A DNA stretch of 64,000 bases from an uncultured Actinomycetes bacterium (GTDB taxonomy: Bacteria; Actinomycetota; Actinomycetes; Mycobacteriales; Nakamurellaceae). Positions 9,317 to 18,907 of the stretch are shown one piece after another; within the stretch, counting starts at the first letter, position 1, and each line of letters opens with the position of its first letter. The position numbers were made by a program, and so were the translations under genes. The stretch lies in contig CALANS010000175.1 of the NCBI GenBank assembly GCA_937926105.1, positions 124,001 to 188,000 of the forward strand. Reading direction: 5' to 3'. Under the pieces are notes generated by a model. That model saw nothing but the letters and a program-made list of their open reading frames with translations, did not search any database and had not been told where the DNA came from.

Positions 9317-9805
9317 ATGCCGCTGATCGTGGTGGCGTCGGTGGCGGCCAACGGTGTGATCGGCCGGGACGGGGATCTGGCCTGGCGGAACTCCGATGAT
9401 CTGCGTCGGCTCAAGGCCATGACGATGGGCCACACCCTGGTGATGGGCCGGCGCAACTACGAGTCCATCGGTCGCCCGCTACCCGGTCGGCGCACCGTCG
9501 TGCTCACCCGCCAGGCCGGCTGGTCGGCCGAGGGCGTGACGGTGGTGCACGACGCGGGGCCGGCCCTGGACGCCGCGTTGCGCGCGATCGCTGCAGACAC
9601 CGGTGACGACACGGTTTTCGTCTTCGGCGGTGCCGAGATCTATGCGCAGTTGCTGGATCGGGCCGACGCGCTCGAACTCACCGAGATCGACGGTGAGGTG
9701 GACGGCGACGTGTACTTCCCGGCGGTGGATCCGACGGTGTGGCGCGAGGTGTCCCGCGAGCGACGGGACGGCTTCGCCTGGGTGCGGTACGTCCGGGCGA
9801 GCTAG
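9317..9805 (+). CDS. dfrA: Dihydrofolate reductase
   Basis: 162 residues, typical of bacterial DHFR (EC 1.5.1.3). MPLIVVASVAANGVIGRDGDLAW gives the N-terminal strand and Met20-like loop. The catalytic acid is the Asp of SDDLRRLK, followed by LVMGRRNYESIGRPLPGRRTVVLTR and FVFGGAEIYAQLLDRAD. ATG 9317 gives the canonical N-terminus; longer in-frame starts only add thyA shadow sequence. The end overlaps the convergent TIGR03086-type gene by 4 nt. Confidence 0.96.
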   Translation: MPLIVVASVAANGVIGRDGDLAWRNSDDLRRLKAMTMGHTLVMGRRNYESIGRPLPGRRTVVLTRQAGWSAEGVTVVHDAGPALDAALRAIAADTGDDTVFVFGGAEIYAQLLDRADALELTEIDGEVDGDVYFPAVDPTVWREVSRERRDGFAWVRYVRAS

Positions 9806-10404
9806 GCGGGCGGGGCCCAGCGCGGATCGCGGCCGAGCAGGCGCAGCACCTCGTCGAACGGCGCCGAATCGGCGGGGACATCCAGCCCGCGTGCGAACGC
9901 GCGGCCCGCTCCCCGGGTCTGGTCGGTGTCGGGAATGGCCCGCGCGATTCGCAGGCACGGCTCGGTCAGCGCGTCGGGAACCTGCAGCGGGGCGCCGATG
10001 CCGACGGCCAGGTCCCAGGCGTGCACCACCAGGTCGATCAGGCGGGCGCCGAGCGCTCGCTCGGCCGGCAGCGGGGTATTCGGCAGGATCTCCGGCATCC
10101 AGATGACGCGCCCGCCCGGATCGCCGTAGCCGTCGAGGGCGGCGCGCTGCTCGGCCAGGGCGGCCAGCGACGGCCCGGGCACGTCGTTACCCACGGGTTT
10201 CGGTGCCCACGGGGCGAGTTCGCTCGCACCGCCCGCCAGCGCGACCGTGAAGGCCGTGTCCTGGCCGAGTTCGTGGGCTAGCAGTTCGCGCACTCGCCAG
10301 GTGCCACACGGAGTCGGTCGCCCGAGATCCGCCGGTCCGACGGCGACGAGCACCGATCGGAAGAGATCGAGCGCGCCCAGCTGATTCTCGACTGCCGGAT
10401 GCAT
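9802..10404 (-). CDS. TIGR03086-type metal-binding protein (DinB/mycothiol maleylpyruvate isomerase fold)
   Basis: 200 residues. The pattern VGPADLGRPTPCGTWRVRELLAH near the N-terminus and RLIDLVVHAWDLAVGIG in the middle is characteristic of the actinobacterial TIGR03086 group, a four-helix DinB-like fold related to mycothiol-dependent isomerases. The conserved His residues (about 43 and 131) would bind a metal. Substrate unknown; a mycothiol-dependent role is possible because mshC is encoded in the same window. Convergent with dfrA. Confidence 0.8.
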   Translation of the reverse strand: MHPAVENQLGALDLFRSVLVAVGPADLGRPTPCGTWRVRELLAHELGQDTAFTVALAGGASELAPWAPKPVGNDVPGPSLAALAEQRAALDGYGDPGGRVIWMPEILPNTPLPAERALGARLIDLVVHAWDLAVGIGAPLQVPDALTEPCLRIARAIPDTDQTRGAGRAFARGLDVPADSAPFDEVLRLLGRDPRWAPPA

Positions 10405-10422
10405 GGGGCCGTCCGCGCCCCG

Positions 10423-10779
10423 TCAGGCGATGGACGGTGCAGACGGCGTGGGGCGGTAGGGCAGCACGATGCGGATGCTGCTGGCAGCCTGCCCGCGGCC
10501 CGCGCCCGGCTTGGTGGAGTTGGCGGTGACGGAGGCCTTGGCGGGAGCCGGAATGCTGCGCAGCGCGGTACTCGCTGTGTCCAGCACGTCGGACAGTTCC
10601 AGGTCCAGCGCATCGCAGATGGACGCCAGCAACTCGCTGGACGCCTCCTTGCGGCCTCGCTCGACCTCCGAGAGGTATCCGAGCGACACGTTCGCGGCGG
10701 TAGAGACATCGCGCAGCGTGCGGCTCTGCCGAGTTCGCGCGTCACGCAGAGTCTCACCCAGTGCGTCCCGCAACAGCAT
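10423..10779 (-). CDS. clgR: ClgR-type XRE transcriptional regulator
   Basis: 118 residues. An N-terminal XRE helix-turn-helix (about 9-65; [39 protein letters not shown]) is followed by a short Ala/Pro-rich tail, the architecture of ClgR, which activates clp protease genes and other proteostasis functions in actinobacteria. A strong Shine-Dalgarno sequence (GGAGGAGGGG) precedes ATG 10779. The position just downstream of pgsA and cinA matches the clgR-pgsA neighbourhood of mycobacteria. The tail ends hydrophobic, then Pro/Ser/Ala ([17 protein letters not shown]), and could be a proteolysis signal, which is speculation. Confidence 0.85.
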   Translation of the reverse strand: MLLRDALGETLRDARTRQSRTLRDVSTAANVSLGYLSEVERGRKEASSELLASICDALDLELSDVLDTASTALRSIPAPAKASVTANSTKPGAGRGQAASSIRIVLPYRPTPSAPSIA

Positions 10780-10832
10780 GTCGCCCCTCCTCCCGGAACA
10801 GTCTTACCAGGGTGCTGACCACGCTACCCTCT

Positions 10833-10843
10833 CGCTCCGTGCG
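10833..10843. promoter_or_regulatory. Possible ClgR operator upstream of clgR
   Basis: CGC-N5-GCG (CGCTCCGTGCG) in the 85-bp gap between the end of cinA and the start of clgR. The ClgR boxes I know contain CGC-N5-GCG, and clgR genes are often autoregulated. The inner bases do not fit the full consensus well. Confidence 0.3.
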
Positions 10844-10864
10844 CGAGGGCTCGATGCCGTTCCG

Positions 10865-11434
10865 CTATGGGCGAAACGACCGCGGCCCGGCAGATGTTCC
10901 CGACCCCGGCGACGGGGCGTCCCGCGGCGCGGCGGACAGCTCCCGGACGAGCTCCAGGGCCGTCCGTACCGCGCGCGCCCTGACCTGCCAGCGGTCGGTG
11001 GGTGCGTGCTGGCCGGGCAGGGCGCGGACCCGGGACAGTTGGTCGGTCGCGGCAGCCACGAATACCGTGCCGGGCGCGACCCCGTCCTGCGCCTCCGGGC
11101 CGGCCACTCCGGTCAGGCCCACTCCGATGGTCGCCCCGCACCGGGCCCGCGCTCCCCCGGCCAGCTGCACCGCAACATCCGCGTCCACCGGCCCCACCCG
11201 GGCCAGCAGGTCGGGGTCCACCCCGACCAGTGAGTGCTTGAGATCGGTGGCGTAGCACACGATGCCGCCTCGCAGCACCGCCGATGAGCCGGGGATCTCG
11301 GTCAGCGCCGCGGTGAACAGCCCCGCGGTGAGGGATTCGGCCGCGGCGATCGTCTTCCCCGCGGCGGCCAGGGTCGCGACCAGGTCCGCCACCCGGCTCC
11401 GGTCCAGCCCGAGCAGTGCGCACAAGTCGCTCAC
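10865..11434 (-). CDS. cinA: CinA C-terminal-type nicotinamide-nucleotide amidohydrolase (PncC-like)
   Basis: 189 residues, only the CinA_C domain: MSDLCALLGL at the start, then AAGKTIAAAESLTAGLFTAAL (about 27-47), SSAVLRGGIVCYATDLKHSLVGV, and GVGLTGVAGPEAQDGVAPGTVFVA. In this family the domain deamidates NMN to nicotinate mononucleotide, returning pyridine nucleotide to NAD synthesis. GTG 11434 overlaps the pgsA stop as GTGA, so the long upstream extension of this frame is not used. The pgsA-cinA-clgR order is common in actinobacteria. Confidence 0.9.
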   Translation of the reverse strand: MSDLCALLGLDRSRVADLVATLAAAGKTIAAAESLTAGLFTAALTEIPGSSAVLRGGIVCYATDLKHSLVGVDPDLLARVGPVDADVAVQLAGGARARCGATIGVGLTGVAGPEAQDGVAPGTVFVAAATDQLSRVRALPGQHAPTDRWQVRARAVRTALELVRELSAAPRDAPSPGSGTSAGPRSFRP

Positions 11435-12039
11435 GCGGGTCCGGTCTTCTGCGTCCCGCGGGAGCGGCCCACCAGCGATCCGGCGCGCACCAGATAGTCC
11501 AGGCCGGTAGCGACGGTCAGCAGGATCGCCACGCCCATCAGGATTCCGCGCACCCAGTCGATCACCGGCACCGGCACACCCAGCGAATACAGCGGCAGCA
11601 CGTACAGCCCGATGGCCACGATCTGCACCAGCGTCTTGGCCTTCCCCCCGGGGCTGGCGGCGATCACCCCGTAACGCAACACTGCGAGCCGCAGCAACGT
11701 GATGCCGATCTCCCGGAGCATGATCACCGCGGTGATCCACCACGGCAGGTCGTCCAGCAGCGCCAGGCCGATCAGCGCCGAGCCGATCAGCGCCTTGTCC
11801 GCGATCGGGTCGGCGATCTTGCCGAAGTCGGTGACCTGGCCCCGTTTGCGAGCGATGTGCCCGTCGTATCGGTCGGTGATGGCAGCCACCGCGAAGATGC
11901 CGCCGGCCACCCAGCGCGCCGCCGTGTTGTGTCCGCCAGCCGCAAACAGCGCCAGCAGAAACACCGGCACCAGGATCAACCGCAGCACCGTGAGCAGGTT
12001 CGGCAGGTTCACCAGCGACACCCGTTGCTGCTCGGTCAT
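11431..12039 (-). CDS. pgsA: CDP-alcohol phosphatidyltransferase (PgsA family)
   Basis: 202 residues, integral membrane enzyme of phospholipid synthesis. The CDP-alcohol transferase motif D-x2-DG-x2-AR-x8-G-x3-D-x3-D is complete (TDRYDGHIARKRGQVTDFGK followed by IADPIAD, about 55-82). LVNLPNLLTVLRLILVPVFLL starts the first helix and LREIGITLLRLAVLRYG follows the site. The likely reaction is CDP-diacylglycerol plus glycerol-3-phosphate to phosphatidylglycerophosphate; in mycobacteria this locus carries the PgsA3 paralogue, so the exact acceptor is not certain. ATG 12039 overlaps the last mini-ORF of the 32-bp repeat array as ATGA. Confidence 0.9.
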   Translation of the reverse strand: MTEQQRVSLVNLPNLLTVLRLILVPVFLLALFAAGGHNTAARWVAGGIFAVAAITDRYDGHIARKRGQVTDFGKIADPIADKALIGSALIGLALLDDLPWWITAVIMLREIGITLLRLAVLRYGVIAASPGGKAKTLVQIVAIGLYVLPLYSLGVPVPVIDWVRGILMGVAILLTVATGLDYLVRAGSLVGRSRGTQKTGPA

Positions 12040-12195
12040 CGGTGCCCGCCGCTCGTCCCGCCGGCGCTCATCGGTGCCCGCCGCTCGTCCCGCCGGCGCT
12101 CATCGGTGCCTACCGCTCTTCGCGCAAGCGCTCATCGGTGCCTACCGCTCTTCGCGCAAGCGCTCATCGGTGCCTACCGCTCTTCGCGCAAGCGC
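12036..12195. repeat. Five tandem 32-bp units between rimO and pgsA
   Basis: Units at 12036-12067, 12068-12099, 12100-12131, 12132-12163 and 12164-12195. All start TCATCGGTGCC or TCATCGGTGCCC. The two nearest pgsA are one variant (containing CGTCCCGCCGGCGC), and the three nearest rimO are identical copies of another (containing CTTCGCGCAAGCGC). The array runs exactly from the pgsA start codon to the rimO stop codon, leaving no other intergenic DNA. It is a non-CRISPR tandem array resembling mycobacterial MIRU elements in position. Confidence 0.95.
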
Positions 12196-12199
12196 TCAT
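12036..12199 (-). other. Relay of five ATGA-linked 11-codon mini-ORFs joining rimO to pgsA
   Basis: On the minus strand each 32-bp unit contains ATGA. ATG codons start at 12199, 12167, 12135, 12103 and 12071, and each opens an 11-codon frame ([11 protein letters not shown] three times, then MSAGGTSGGHR twice) whose TGA overlaps the next ATG by the shared ATGA. The first ATG overlaps the rimO stop, and the last TGA overlaps the pgsA ATG. The arrangement would let a ribosome finishing rimO re-initiate stepwise to pgsA. Translation of the mini-ORFs is inferred, not shown. A purine-rich GAGCGG lies about 10 nt before each ATG. Confidence 0.6.
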
Positions 12200-13692
12200 C
12201 GCCGCAACACCTCGAGCGCCCGCGCCACCAGGTCGATTCCGTCGGTGCCGACCACCTCGGCCCGCACCAGGTCGCCCGGCGCCACCCCGTCGGCGTCGAC
12301 GAGGGTCGTGGCACCGTCCACCTCCGGTGCCTGGTGCTCGGCGCGCCCCCCGATGCCGTCGGTGGTGTCGTCCACCAGCACCGTCACCGCCTGTCCGATG
12401 CGATCCTCGGCCCGCTGTGCGGTCAACTCGTCGACCAGCGTGGCGATCCGCTCGACCCGCTCGGCGATCTCGTCCTCATCGATCTTGTCCGTGAGGTCGG
12501 CTGCGGTGGTGCCGTCCTCGTCGGAGTAGCCGAACACCCCCACCGCGTCCAACCGTGCGCCGATCAGGAAAGCCTCCAGCTCGGCCAGGTCGTCCGCCGT
12601 CTCGCCGGGGAAACCGACGATGACGTTGGTCCGGATCCCGGCCTCCGGTGCCAGGCTGCGGATCTGGTCGACCAGCGCCAGGAACGACGCTCTGGATCCG
12701 AACCGGCGCATCCGGCGCAGCACCGGCGCGGAGGCGTGCTGGAAGGACATGTCGAAGTAGTCGGCCACCCCGGGGGTCTGCGCGATCGCCCGGATCAGCG
12801 CGTTCCGGGTCTCGGCCGGCTGCAGGTAGGAGAGCCTGACCCGGTCGATGCCCGGCACCGCCGCCAGCTCGCCCAACAGCCGCTCCAGGTGGTCGCGGCC
12901 CGGAAGGTCCTTGCCGTAGGAGGTGGTGTTCTCGCTGACCAGCACGATCTCCCGCACGCCCTGCCCGGCGAGCCAGCCGGCCTCGGTGACGATGTCGGGT
13001 GCGGGTCGGGACACGAACGCGCCCCGGAACGACGGGATGGCGCAGAACGTGCAGCGCCGGTCGCAGCCGGAGGCGATCTTCAGCGGGGCGACCGGGCCGG
13101 AGCGCAGCAGCCGGCGCATCAGCACTGGCCCGGCCGCGATGCCGCCGGACGCGGCGCGCCTCGACGGATCCGTCACCGCCGTCGTCGCGGCCGCACCCGC
13201 CCGCACCGTCACCGCCGTGTGGCCGGGCACCGTCACGTGCGCCGCGGCACCCGGCCGGTCTACCGGGGTGATCGGCAGCAGGGTCCGTCGGTCCACCGGG
13301 GTGTGCGACGGTGGGCGGTGGCCGGAGAGCACCTCGCCCAGCAACGCGGGTAGATCGGGGTAGGCGTCGAAGCCCAGCACCGCGTCTGCCTCTGGCAGCG
13401 CCTGGGCCAGTTCGGACCCGTACCGCTGGGCCAGGCAACCGACGGCGACGACCTTGGCCCCGGTATCGGCGGCCGCCAGCAGGGTGTCGATGGAGTCCTT
13501 CTTCGCGCTGGCAACGAACGCGCAGGTGTTCACCACCACGATGTCCGCGCGCGGTGCCGGGCGCCCGTCCGGGTCCGCCTGGTCGACCAGCTGGTAGCCC
13601 CCGGCGGCCAACCGCCCGGCGATCTCCGAGGAATCCACCTCGTTGCGTGCGCAGCCCAGGCTGATCAAAGACACTCGCGGCTGGTGGGGCAC
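12196..13692 (-). CDS. rimO: Ribosomal protein S12 methylthiotransferase RimO
   Basis: 498 residues from GTG 13692. Radical-SAM enzyme that adds a methylthio group to an Asp of ribosomal protein S12. The N-terminal MTTase domain has its three cluster cysteines ([27 protein letters not shown]), the radical-SAM domain has [16 protein letters not shown] (CxxxCxxC), and a C-terminal TRAM domain follows. A linker of about 60 residues rich in Ala/Thr/Val (about 130-190, [13 protein letters not shown]...) is longer than usual. GTG 13692 is preferred over ATG 13752 because a TACGCT hexamer lies 6 nt upstream and the product then begins [14 protein letters not shown] like homologues. The stop feeds into the mini-ORF relay. 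Confidence 0.93.
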   Translation of the reverse strand: MPHQPRVSLISLGCARNEVDSSEIAGRLAAGGYQLVDQADPDGRPAPRADIVVVNTCAFVASAKKDSIDTLLAAADTGAKVVAVGCLAQRYGSELAQALPEADAVLGFDAYPDLPALLGEVLSGHRPPSHTPVDRRTLLPITPVDRPGAAAHVTVPGHTAVTVRAGAAATTAVTDPSRRAASGGIAAGPVLMRRLLRSGPVAPLKIASGCDRRCTFCAIPSFRGAFVSRPAPDIVTEAGWLAGQGVREIVLVSENTTSYGKDLPGRDHLERLLGELAAVPGIDRVRLSYLQPAETRNALIRAIAQTPGVADYFDMSFQHASAPVLRRMRRFGSRASFLALVDQIRSLAPEAGIRTNVIVGFPGETADDLAELEAFLIGARLDAVGVFGYSDEDGTTAADLTDKIDEDEIAERVERIATLVDELTAQRAEDRIGQAVTVLVDDTTDGIGGRAEHQAPEVDGATTLVDADGVAPGDLVRAEVVGTDGIDLVARALEVLRR

Positions 13693-13698
13693 CCGCCC

Positions 13699-13704
13699 AG
13701 CGTA
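13699..13704 (-). promoter_or_regulatory. -10 hexamer TACGCT of rimO, probable leaderless promoter
   Basis: TANNNT 6 nt before GTG 13692 on the minus strand. It supports this start over the longer reading. Confidence 0.4.
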
Positions 13705-13752
13705 GTCGGGGCCGGCGGGCACACCGGCCGGTCGGGCCGCCGGCACCATCAC

Positions 13753-13758
13753 TAGGCT
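13753..13758 (+). promoter_or_regulatory. -10 hexamer TAGGCT of the argA-type gene, probable leaderless promoter
   Basis: TAGGCT 8 nt before GTG 13767. It is divergent from the rimO promoter, 48 bp away. Confidence 0.45.
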
Positions 13759-13766
13759 CTGGGTTC

Positions 13767-14288
13767 GTGACGACCCCGGTCCATGCGCAGCACTCGAACC
13801 TTCATGTGCGTCGTGCGCGGGTCGCGGACGTGCGCCGGATCAAGGAGCTGGTGGACTGCTACGCCGGGCCGATTCTGCTGGAGAAGTCGCTGGTCAACCT
13901 GTTCGAGGACGTCACCGAGTTCTGGGTGTGCGAGGTCGACGGGGTGGTGCAGGGCTGCGGCGCGTTGCATGTGCTGTGGGAGGACCTGGGCGAGATTCGC
14001 ACCGTGGCGACCAATCCGGAGCTGCGCGGGCGAGGTATCGGCGGGGCCATCTGCCGGGAGATCATGGCGCAGGCGCGCTGGATCGGGGTGTCCCGGCTGT
14101 TCGTGCTGACCTTCGAGGTGGGCTTCTTCGCCGGTCTCGGGTTCGAGCCGATCTCGGAGCTGGACCTGTCGGCGGAGGGCTTCGCGCAGCTCCGCAGCTC
14201 CTACGACGCAGGCGTCGCCGAGTTCCTGGACCTGCCGTACGTCAAACCCAACACCCTGGGCAACACCCGGATGCTCACCAATTTGTGA
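13767..14288 (+). CDS. argA: Amino-acid (glutamate) N-acetyltransferase, short actinobacterial ArgA type
   Basis: 173 residues: a single GNAT domain with the acetyl-CoA loop [21 protein letters not shown] (about 75-95) and the C-terminal [10 protein letters not shown]. It lacks the amino-acid-kinase domain of classical ArgA, like the stand-alone mycobacterial N-acetylglutamate synthase that occupies the same neighbourhood near clgR and pgsA. Expected role: acetylation of glutamate (or glutamine) to start arginine synthesis. Convergent with secG; the 50 bp between them hold no clear terminator. Confidence 0.88.
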   Translation: MTTPVHAQHSNLHVRRARVADVRRIKELVDCYAGPILLEKSLVNLFEDVTEFWVCEVDGVVQGCGALHVLWEDLGEIRTVATNPELRGRGIGGAICREIMAQARWIGVSRLFVLTFEVGFFAGLGFEPISELDLSAEGFAQLRSSYDAGVAEFLDLPYVKPNTLGNTRMLTNL

Positions 14289-14338
14289 CCGGGAGAGGTG
14301 ACGGCGCTCGCGCGGCGCAGGACCGGGGCGGGCTCCTC

Positions 14339-14572
14339 CTAGCTGACCTTGATCAGCAGCCCGACGCCGATGACGGCGATCAGCCAGATCAGCGCCACGA
14401 AGAGGGTAATCCGGTCCAGGTTCTTCTCCACCACACTGGAACCCGACAGCGACGACTGCATGCCACCGCCGAACAGCGAGGACAGTCCCCCACCCTTGCC
14501 CTTGTGCAGCAGGATCAGCGCCATCAGCGCCAGGCTGGTCAGCACCAGCAGGATGTCCAGAAACAGTTTCAT
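14339..14572 (-). CDS. secG: Protein translocase subunit SecG
   Basis: 77 residues with two membrane helices (about 2-20 and 52-73) separated by a Gly/Ser-rich loop, KGKGGGLSSLFGGGM, the SecG signature. It assists SecYE-mediated export. It lies downstream of tpiA, as in most actinobacteria, but a 50-bp hairpin at the tpiA stop separates the two. Confidence 0.93.
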   Translation of the reverse strand: MKLFLDILLVLTSLALMALILLHKGKGGGLSSLFGGGMQSSLSGSSVVEKNLDRITLFVALIWLIAVIGVGLLIKVS

Positions 14573-14653
14573 GTCTGCCTAGGGTGTCGTCGGTGGGTCC
14601 GCCGGGCAGTCTACCGGGTGCCCGGCGCTCCCCGCGGCTTGTGTGCTTTCCGC

Positions 14654-14703
14654 GGCTTGTGAGTCCCAGGTGGCGCCAGAGCGCCACGGCGGACTCACAA
14701 GCC
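14654..14703. terminator. Long composite hairpin at the tpiA 3' end
   Basis: Outer arms GGCTTGTGAGTCC (14654-14666) and GGACTCACAAGCC (14691-14703) pair perfectly. Inside them GTGGCGC (14670-14676) and GCGCCAC (14681-14687) form a second perfect stem closed by CAGA. The tpiA TGA lies within the right arm. There is no U-tract, so it may be an attenuator or processing site between tpiA and secG rather than a classical terminator. Confidence 0.6.
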
Positions 14704-15504
14704 GGAAAAGCCCACGGCGTTGGCGGCCAGCGTCGCGAACTCGGTGCCGTCGAGGGATGCCCCGCCGACCAGGGCGCCGTCCACGTCCGGCTGGGCCGTG
14801 ATCTCGGCGACGTTGGCCGCCTTGACCGATCCGCCGTACAAAATCCGCACGCCGGCTGCCACCTCCGGCGGGTAGAGCTCGGCCAGGGTGCCACGCAACG
14901 CGGCGCACACCTCCTGGGCATCGGCCGGAGTCGCCACCCGGCCGGTGCCGATCGCCCACACCGGCTCATAGGCGAGCACCAGGTCGGCGGCCTGCTCCGG
15001 GGTGATTCCCTGCAGCGCGGCCCGCAGCTGCTCGGTGGTGTGTGCGCAGTGTCGCCGCTCCTCGCGGATTTCCAGCCCCTCGCCCACGCACAGGATCGGG
15101 CGCAGCCCGTGCCGGAGCGCGGCGGCGACCTTGCTGGCCACCACCTCGTCGGTCTCGTCGTGGTACTGGCGCCGCTCCGAGTGACCCACCACCACGTAGG
15201 TGCAGCCCAGTTTGGCCAGCATCGACCCGGAGATCTCGCCGGTGTAGGCGCCCGAGTCGTGTTGCGACAGGTCCTGCGCGCCGTAGACCAGGCCCAGCTT
15301 GTCGCCGTCCACCAGGGTTTGCACCGACCGCAGGTCGGTGAACGGGGGCAGCACCGCCACCTCGAGCCGGGACAGGTACTTCTCCGGCAGCGTGAAGGCG
15401 ATCTTCTGCACCAGGGCGATGGCCTCCAGGTGGTTGAGATTCATCTTCCAATTGCCGGCGATGAGCAGGGTGCGGCCCTGGCTCGCGGCGCCCTTGCGTG
15501 CCAT
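14695..15504 (-). CDS. tpiA: Triosephosphate isomerase
   Basis: 269 residues. Catalyses interconversion of dihydroxyacetone phosphate and glyceraldehyde-3-phosphate (EC 5.3.1.1). Conserved blocks: [11 protein letters not shown] with the catalytic Asn/Lys, [11 protein letters not shown] with the electrophilic His, [17 protein letters not shown] with the catalytic Glu and loop 6, and [11 protein letters not shown]. The start is [14 protein letters not shown] at ATG 15504, one base after the pgk stop. Last enzyme of the gap-pgk-tpiA glycolytic operon. Confidence 0.96.
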   Translation of the reverse strand: MARKGAASQGRTLLIAGNWKMNLNHLEAIALVQKIAFTLPEKYLSRLEVAVLPPFTDLRSVQTLVDGDKLGLVYGAQDLSQHDSGAYTGEISGSMLAKLGCTYVVVGHSERRQYHDETDEVVASKVAAALRHGLRPILCVGEGLEIREERRHCAHTTEQLRAALQGITPEQAADLVLAYEPVWAIGTGRVATPADAQEVCAALRGTLAELYPPEVAAGVRILYGGSVKAANVAEITAQPDVDGALVGGASLDGTEFATLAANAVGFSGL

Positions 15505-15505
15505 G

Positions 15506-16768
15506 TCAGCTCTCCAGGACCGCGATGCCGGGCAGCTCGGCACCACCGGGTGCACCGGGCGCGCGCGCTGCGCTTTCTAGGTACTCCAACGAGGCGCCGC
15601 CGCCGGTCGAGATGTGGCTGAATCCGGACTCGTCGATGCCGAGCCGGCGCACCGCGGCGGCCGAGTCGCCGCCGCCGACCACGGAGAACGAGCTGGAGGC
15701 GGCGATGGCCTCGGCCACCGCGCGGGTTCCGGCGGCGAACGGCGCCATCTCGAACACGCCGGCCGGGCCGTTCCAGAACACCGTCCGGGCGCCACCAATG
15801 ACCTCGGCGAACTTCTCCCGGGTGGCGGGGCCGATATCCAGGCCCTGCCAGCCGTCGTCGATGGCGTCGACCGGCACCACCCGGGTGCGGGCGTCCGCGG
15901 AGAACGAGTCCGCGATCACCACGTCGTCGGGCAGCACGATGCGACCCGGGTGGGAGGCCAGCAGCTCCCGACAGGTGTCCACCTGGTCGGCCTGCAGCAG
16001 CGAATCCCCCACTCCGTAACCCTGCGCGGCCAGGAAGGTGTACGCCATCCCGCCGCCGATCAGCAGGGTATCCGCCTGGGCCAGCAGCGCGGTGATCACG
16101 CCGAGCTTGTCGGACACCTTGGCGCCACCGAGCACGACCACATACGGCCGCTCCGGATCGCCGGTGAGCCTGCGCAGCACGGCGGTCTCGGCGGTGACGA
16201 GGTATCCGGCGTAGTGCGGCAGCAGCACGGCGATGTCGTAGACCGAGGCCTGCTTGCGATGCACCACCCCGAAGCCGTCGGAAACAAACGCCGCGCTGGA
16301 CTGCGACTCGGGGCCCACCAGGTCCACCAGCTCGGCGGCCAGGGCCGCCCGCTCGGCATCGTCCTTGCTGGTCTCCCGCGGGTCGAACCGGACGTTCTCC
16401 AGCAACGCGACCTGCCCGTCGGACAGGCCCGCCACGGTGGACCGGGCGGACGGACCGACCAGGTCGGTCGCGAACGGCACCGGGGCGCCGAGCACCTCGG
16501 ACAGCCGGGCGGCCACCGGGGCCAGCGACAGCGCGGGATCCGGTGCGCCCTTCGGCCGGCCCAGGTGCGCCGTCACCACCACGCGGGCGCCCGCCTGGGC
16601 CAGCGCCGTGAGCGTGGGCACGCTGGCACGGATCCGGCCGTCATCGGTGATCACCGGGGCCGGGGTGGTCGTGCTGCCGGACGCATCCAGGGGCACGTTC
16701 AGGTCGGCGCGGACCACCACGGTCCGGCCGGCCACGCCGGTCGCGAGTAGGTCGTCGAGGGTCTGCAC
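15506..16768 (-). CDS. pgk: Phosphoglycerate kinase
   Basis: 420 residues from GTG 16768 ([20 protein letters not shown]). Transfers phosphate between 1,3-bisphosphoglycerate and ADP (EC 2.7.2.3). Motifs: [74 protein letters not shown] and [12 protein letters not shown] purine-rich GGAGAGGA lies about 12 nt upstream. The longer reading would start inside gap and is not used. Gap to gap: 32 bp. Confidence 0.96.
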   Translation of the reverse strand: MQTLDDLLATGVAGRTVVVRADLNVPLDASGSTTTPAPVITDDGRIRASVPTLTALAQAGARVVVTAHLGRPKGAPDPALSLAPVAARLSEVLGAPVPFATDLVGPSARSTVAGLSDGQVALLENVRFDPRETSKDDAERAALAAELVDLVGPESQSSAAFVSDGFGVVHRKQASVYDIAVLLPHYAGYLVTAETAVLRRLTGDPERPYVVVLGGAKVSDKLGVITALLAQADTLLIGGGMAYTFLAAQGYGVGDSLLQADQVDTCRELLASHPGRIVLPDDVVIADSFSADARTRVVPVDAIDDGWQGLDIGPATREKFAEVIGGARTVFWNGPAGVFEMAPFAAGTRAVAEAIAASSSFSVVGGGDSAAAVRRLGIDESGFSHISTGGGASLEYLESAARAPGAPGGAELPGIAVLES

Positions 16769-16800
16769 GTCGGTGGGGTTCCTCTCCGGGCGCCGGCGGC

Positions 16801-17907
<1,107 letters not shown>

Positions 17908-17926
17908 TCAAGGATCGCCGGGGCGA

Positions 17927-18907
17927 TCACGCGTCCAGCATGTCAGGCGTCACCGCTGACTCGGTATCCGGGATGCCATCCTCCCGGGCCCGGCGGTCCG
18001 CCATGGTCAGCAGCCGGCGGATCCGGCCGGCGATCGCGTCCTTGGTCATCGGTGGGTCAGCGAGCTGGCCCAACTCCTCCAGCGACGCCTGGCCATGCTC
18101 GATGCGCAGCCGCCCGGCCGTGGCCAGGTGTTCCGGGGCCTGGTCGCCCAGGATGTCCAGCGCCCGGGACACCCGGGCCGACGCCGCCACCGCCGCCCGT
18201 GCCGAGCGGCGCAGGTTGGCATCGTCGAAGTTCGCCAGCCGGTTGGCGGTGGCCCGCACCTCGCGGCGCATCCGGCGTTCCTCCCAGGTCAGCACCGAGC
18301 GGTGCGCGCCGATCCGGGTCAGCAGCGCCGCGATCGCGTCGCCGTCCCGCACCACCACCCGATCGGCCCCGCGCACCTCGCGGGCCTTGGCCTGCACGCC
18401 GATCCGGCGCGCGGCACCGACCAGCGCCAGCGCCGCCTCCGGTCCGGGGCAGGTGACTTCCATGGACGCCGACCGGCCCGGTTCGGTGAGCGAACCGTGC
18501 GCCAGGAAGGCGCCACGCCAGGCTGCCTCGGCGTCGGCGACCGATCCCGCCACGATCTGCGGCGGCAGACCGCGCACCGGCCGGCCGCGCTGGTCCAGCA
18601 GGCCGGTCTGCCGGGCCAACGCGTCACCGCCGGCGACCACCCGCACGATGTACCGCGTGGTCTTGCGCAGCCCCCCCGGCGCCAGCACCTGCAACCCCGC
18701 CACTTGCCCGTAGAGCTCGCCGATCTCGCGGCGCACCCGGCGAGCCACGGCCGCGGTATCCAGCTCCGCCTCGACCACCACCCGGCCGGCCACGATGTGC
18801 AGGCCGCCGGCGAACCGCAGAATGGTCGACACCTCGGCCTTGCGGGCGGATGCCTTCGGCACCGAGATCCGGCACAGTTCGTCCTTGACGTCGGCGGTCA
18901 TCGCCAT
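17927..18907 (-). CDS. whiA: Sporulation/cell-division regulator WhiA
   Basis: 326 residues. The N-terminal half has the degenerate LAGLIDADG homing-endonuclease-like fold ([24 protein letters not shown]), and the C-terminal helix-turn-helix region contains [22 protein letters not shown]. In streptomycetes WhiA acts with WhiB in sporulation-specific cell division; homologues exist in non-sporulating actinobacteria too, so sporulation is not proved. Its start overlaps the yvcK end by 10 nt within the conserved uvrC-rapZ-yvcK-whiA operon. Confidence 0.95.
   Translation of the reverse strand: MAMTADVKDELCRISVPKASARKAEVSTILRFAGGLHIVAGRVVVEAELDTAAVARRVRREIGELYGQVAGLQVLAPGGLRKTTRYIVRVVAGGDALARQTGLLDQRGRPVRGLPPQIVAGSVADAEAAWRGAFLAHGSLTEPGRSASMEVTCPGPEAALALVGAARRIGVQAKAREVRGADRVVVRDGDAIAALLTRIGAHRSVLTWEERRMRREVRATANRLANFDDANLRRSARAAVAASARVSRALDILGDQAPEHLATAGRLRIEHGQASLEELGQLADPPMTKDAIAGRIRRLLTMADRRAREDGIPDTESAVTPDMLDA

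Noticed and set aside
12036..12195. CRISPR array
   Set aside because: Units are contiguous without spacers, there are only five of them, and no cas genes are present.
13693..13752. Longer RimO start at ATG 13752
   Set aside because: It would leave 14 bp to the divergent gene and place the rimO -10 box inside the coding region.
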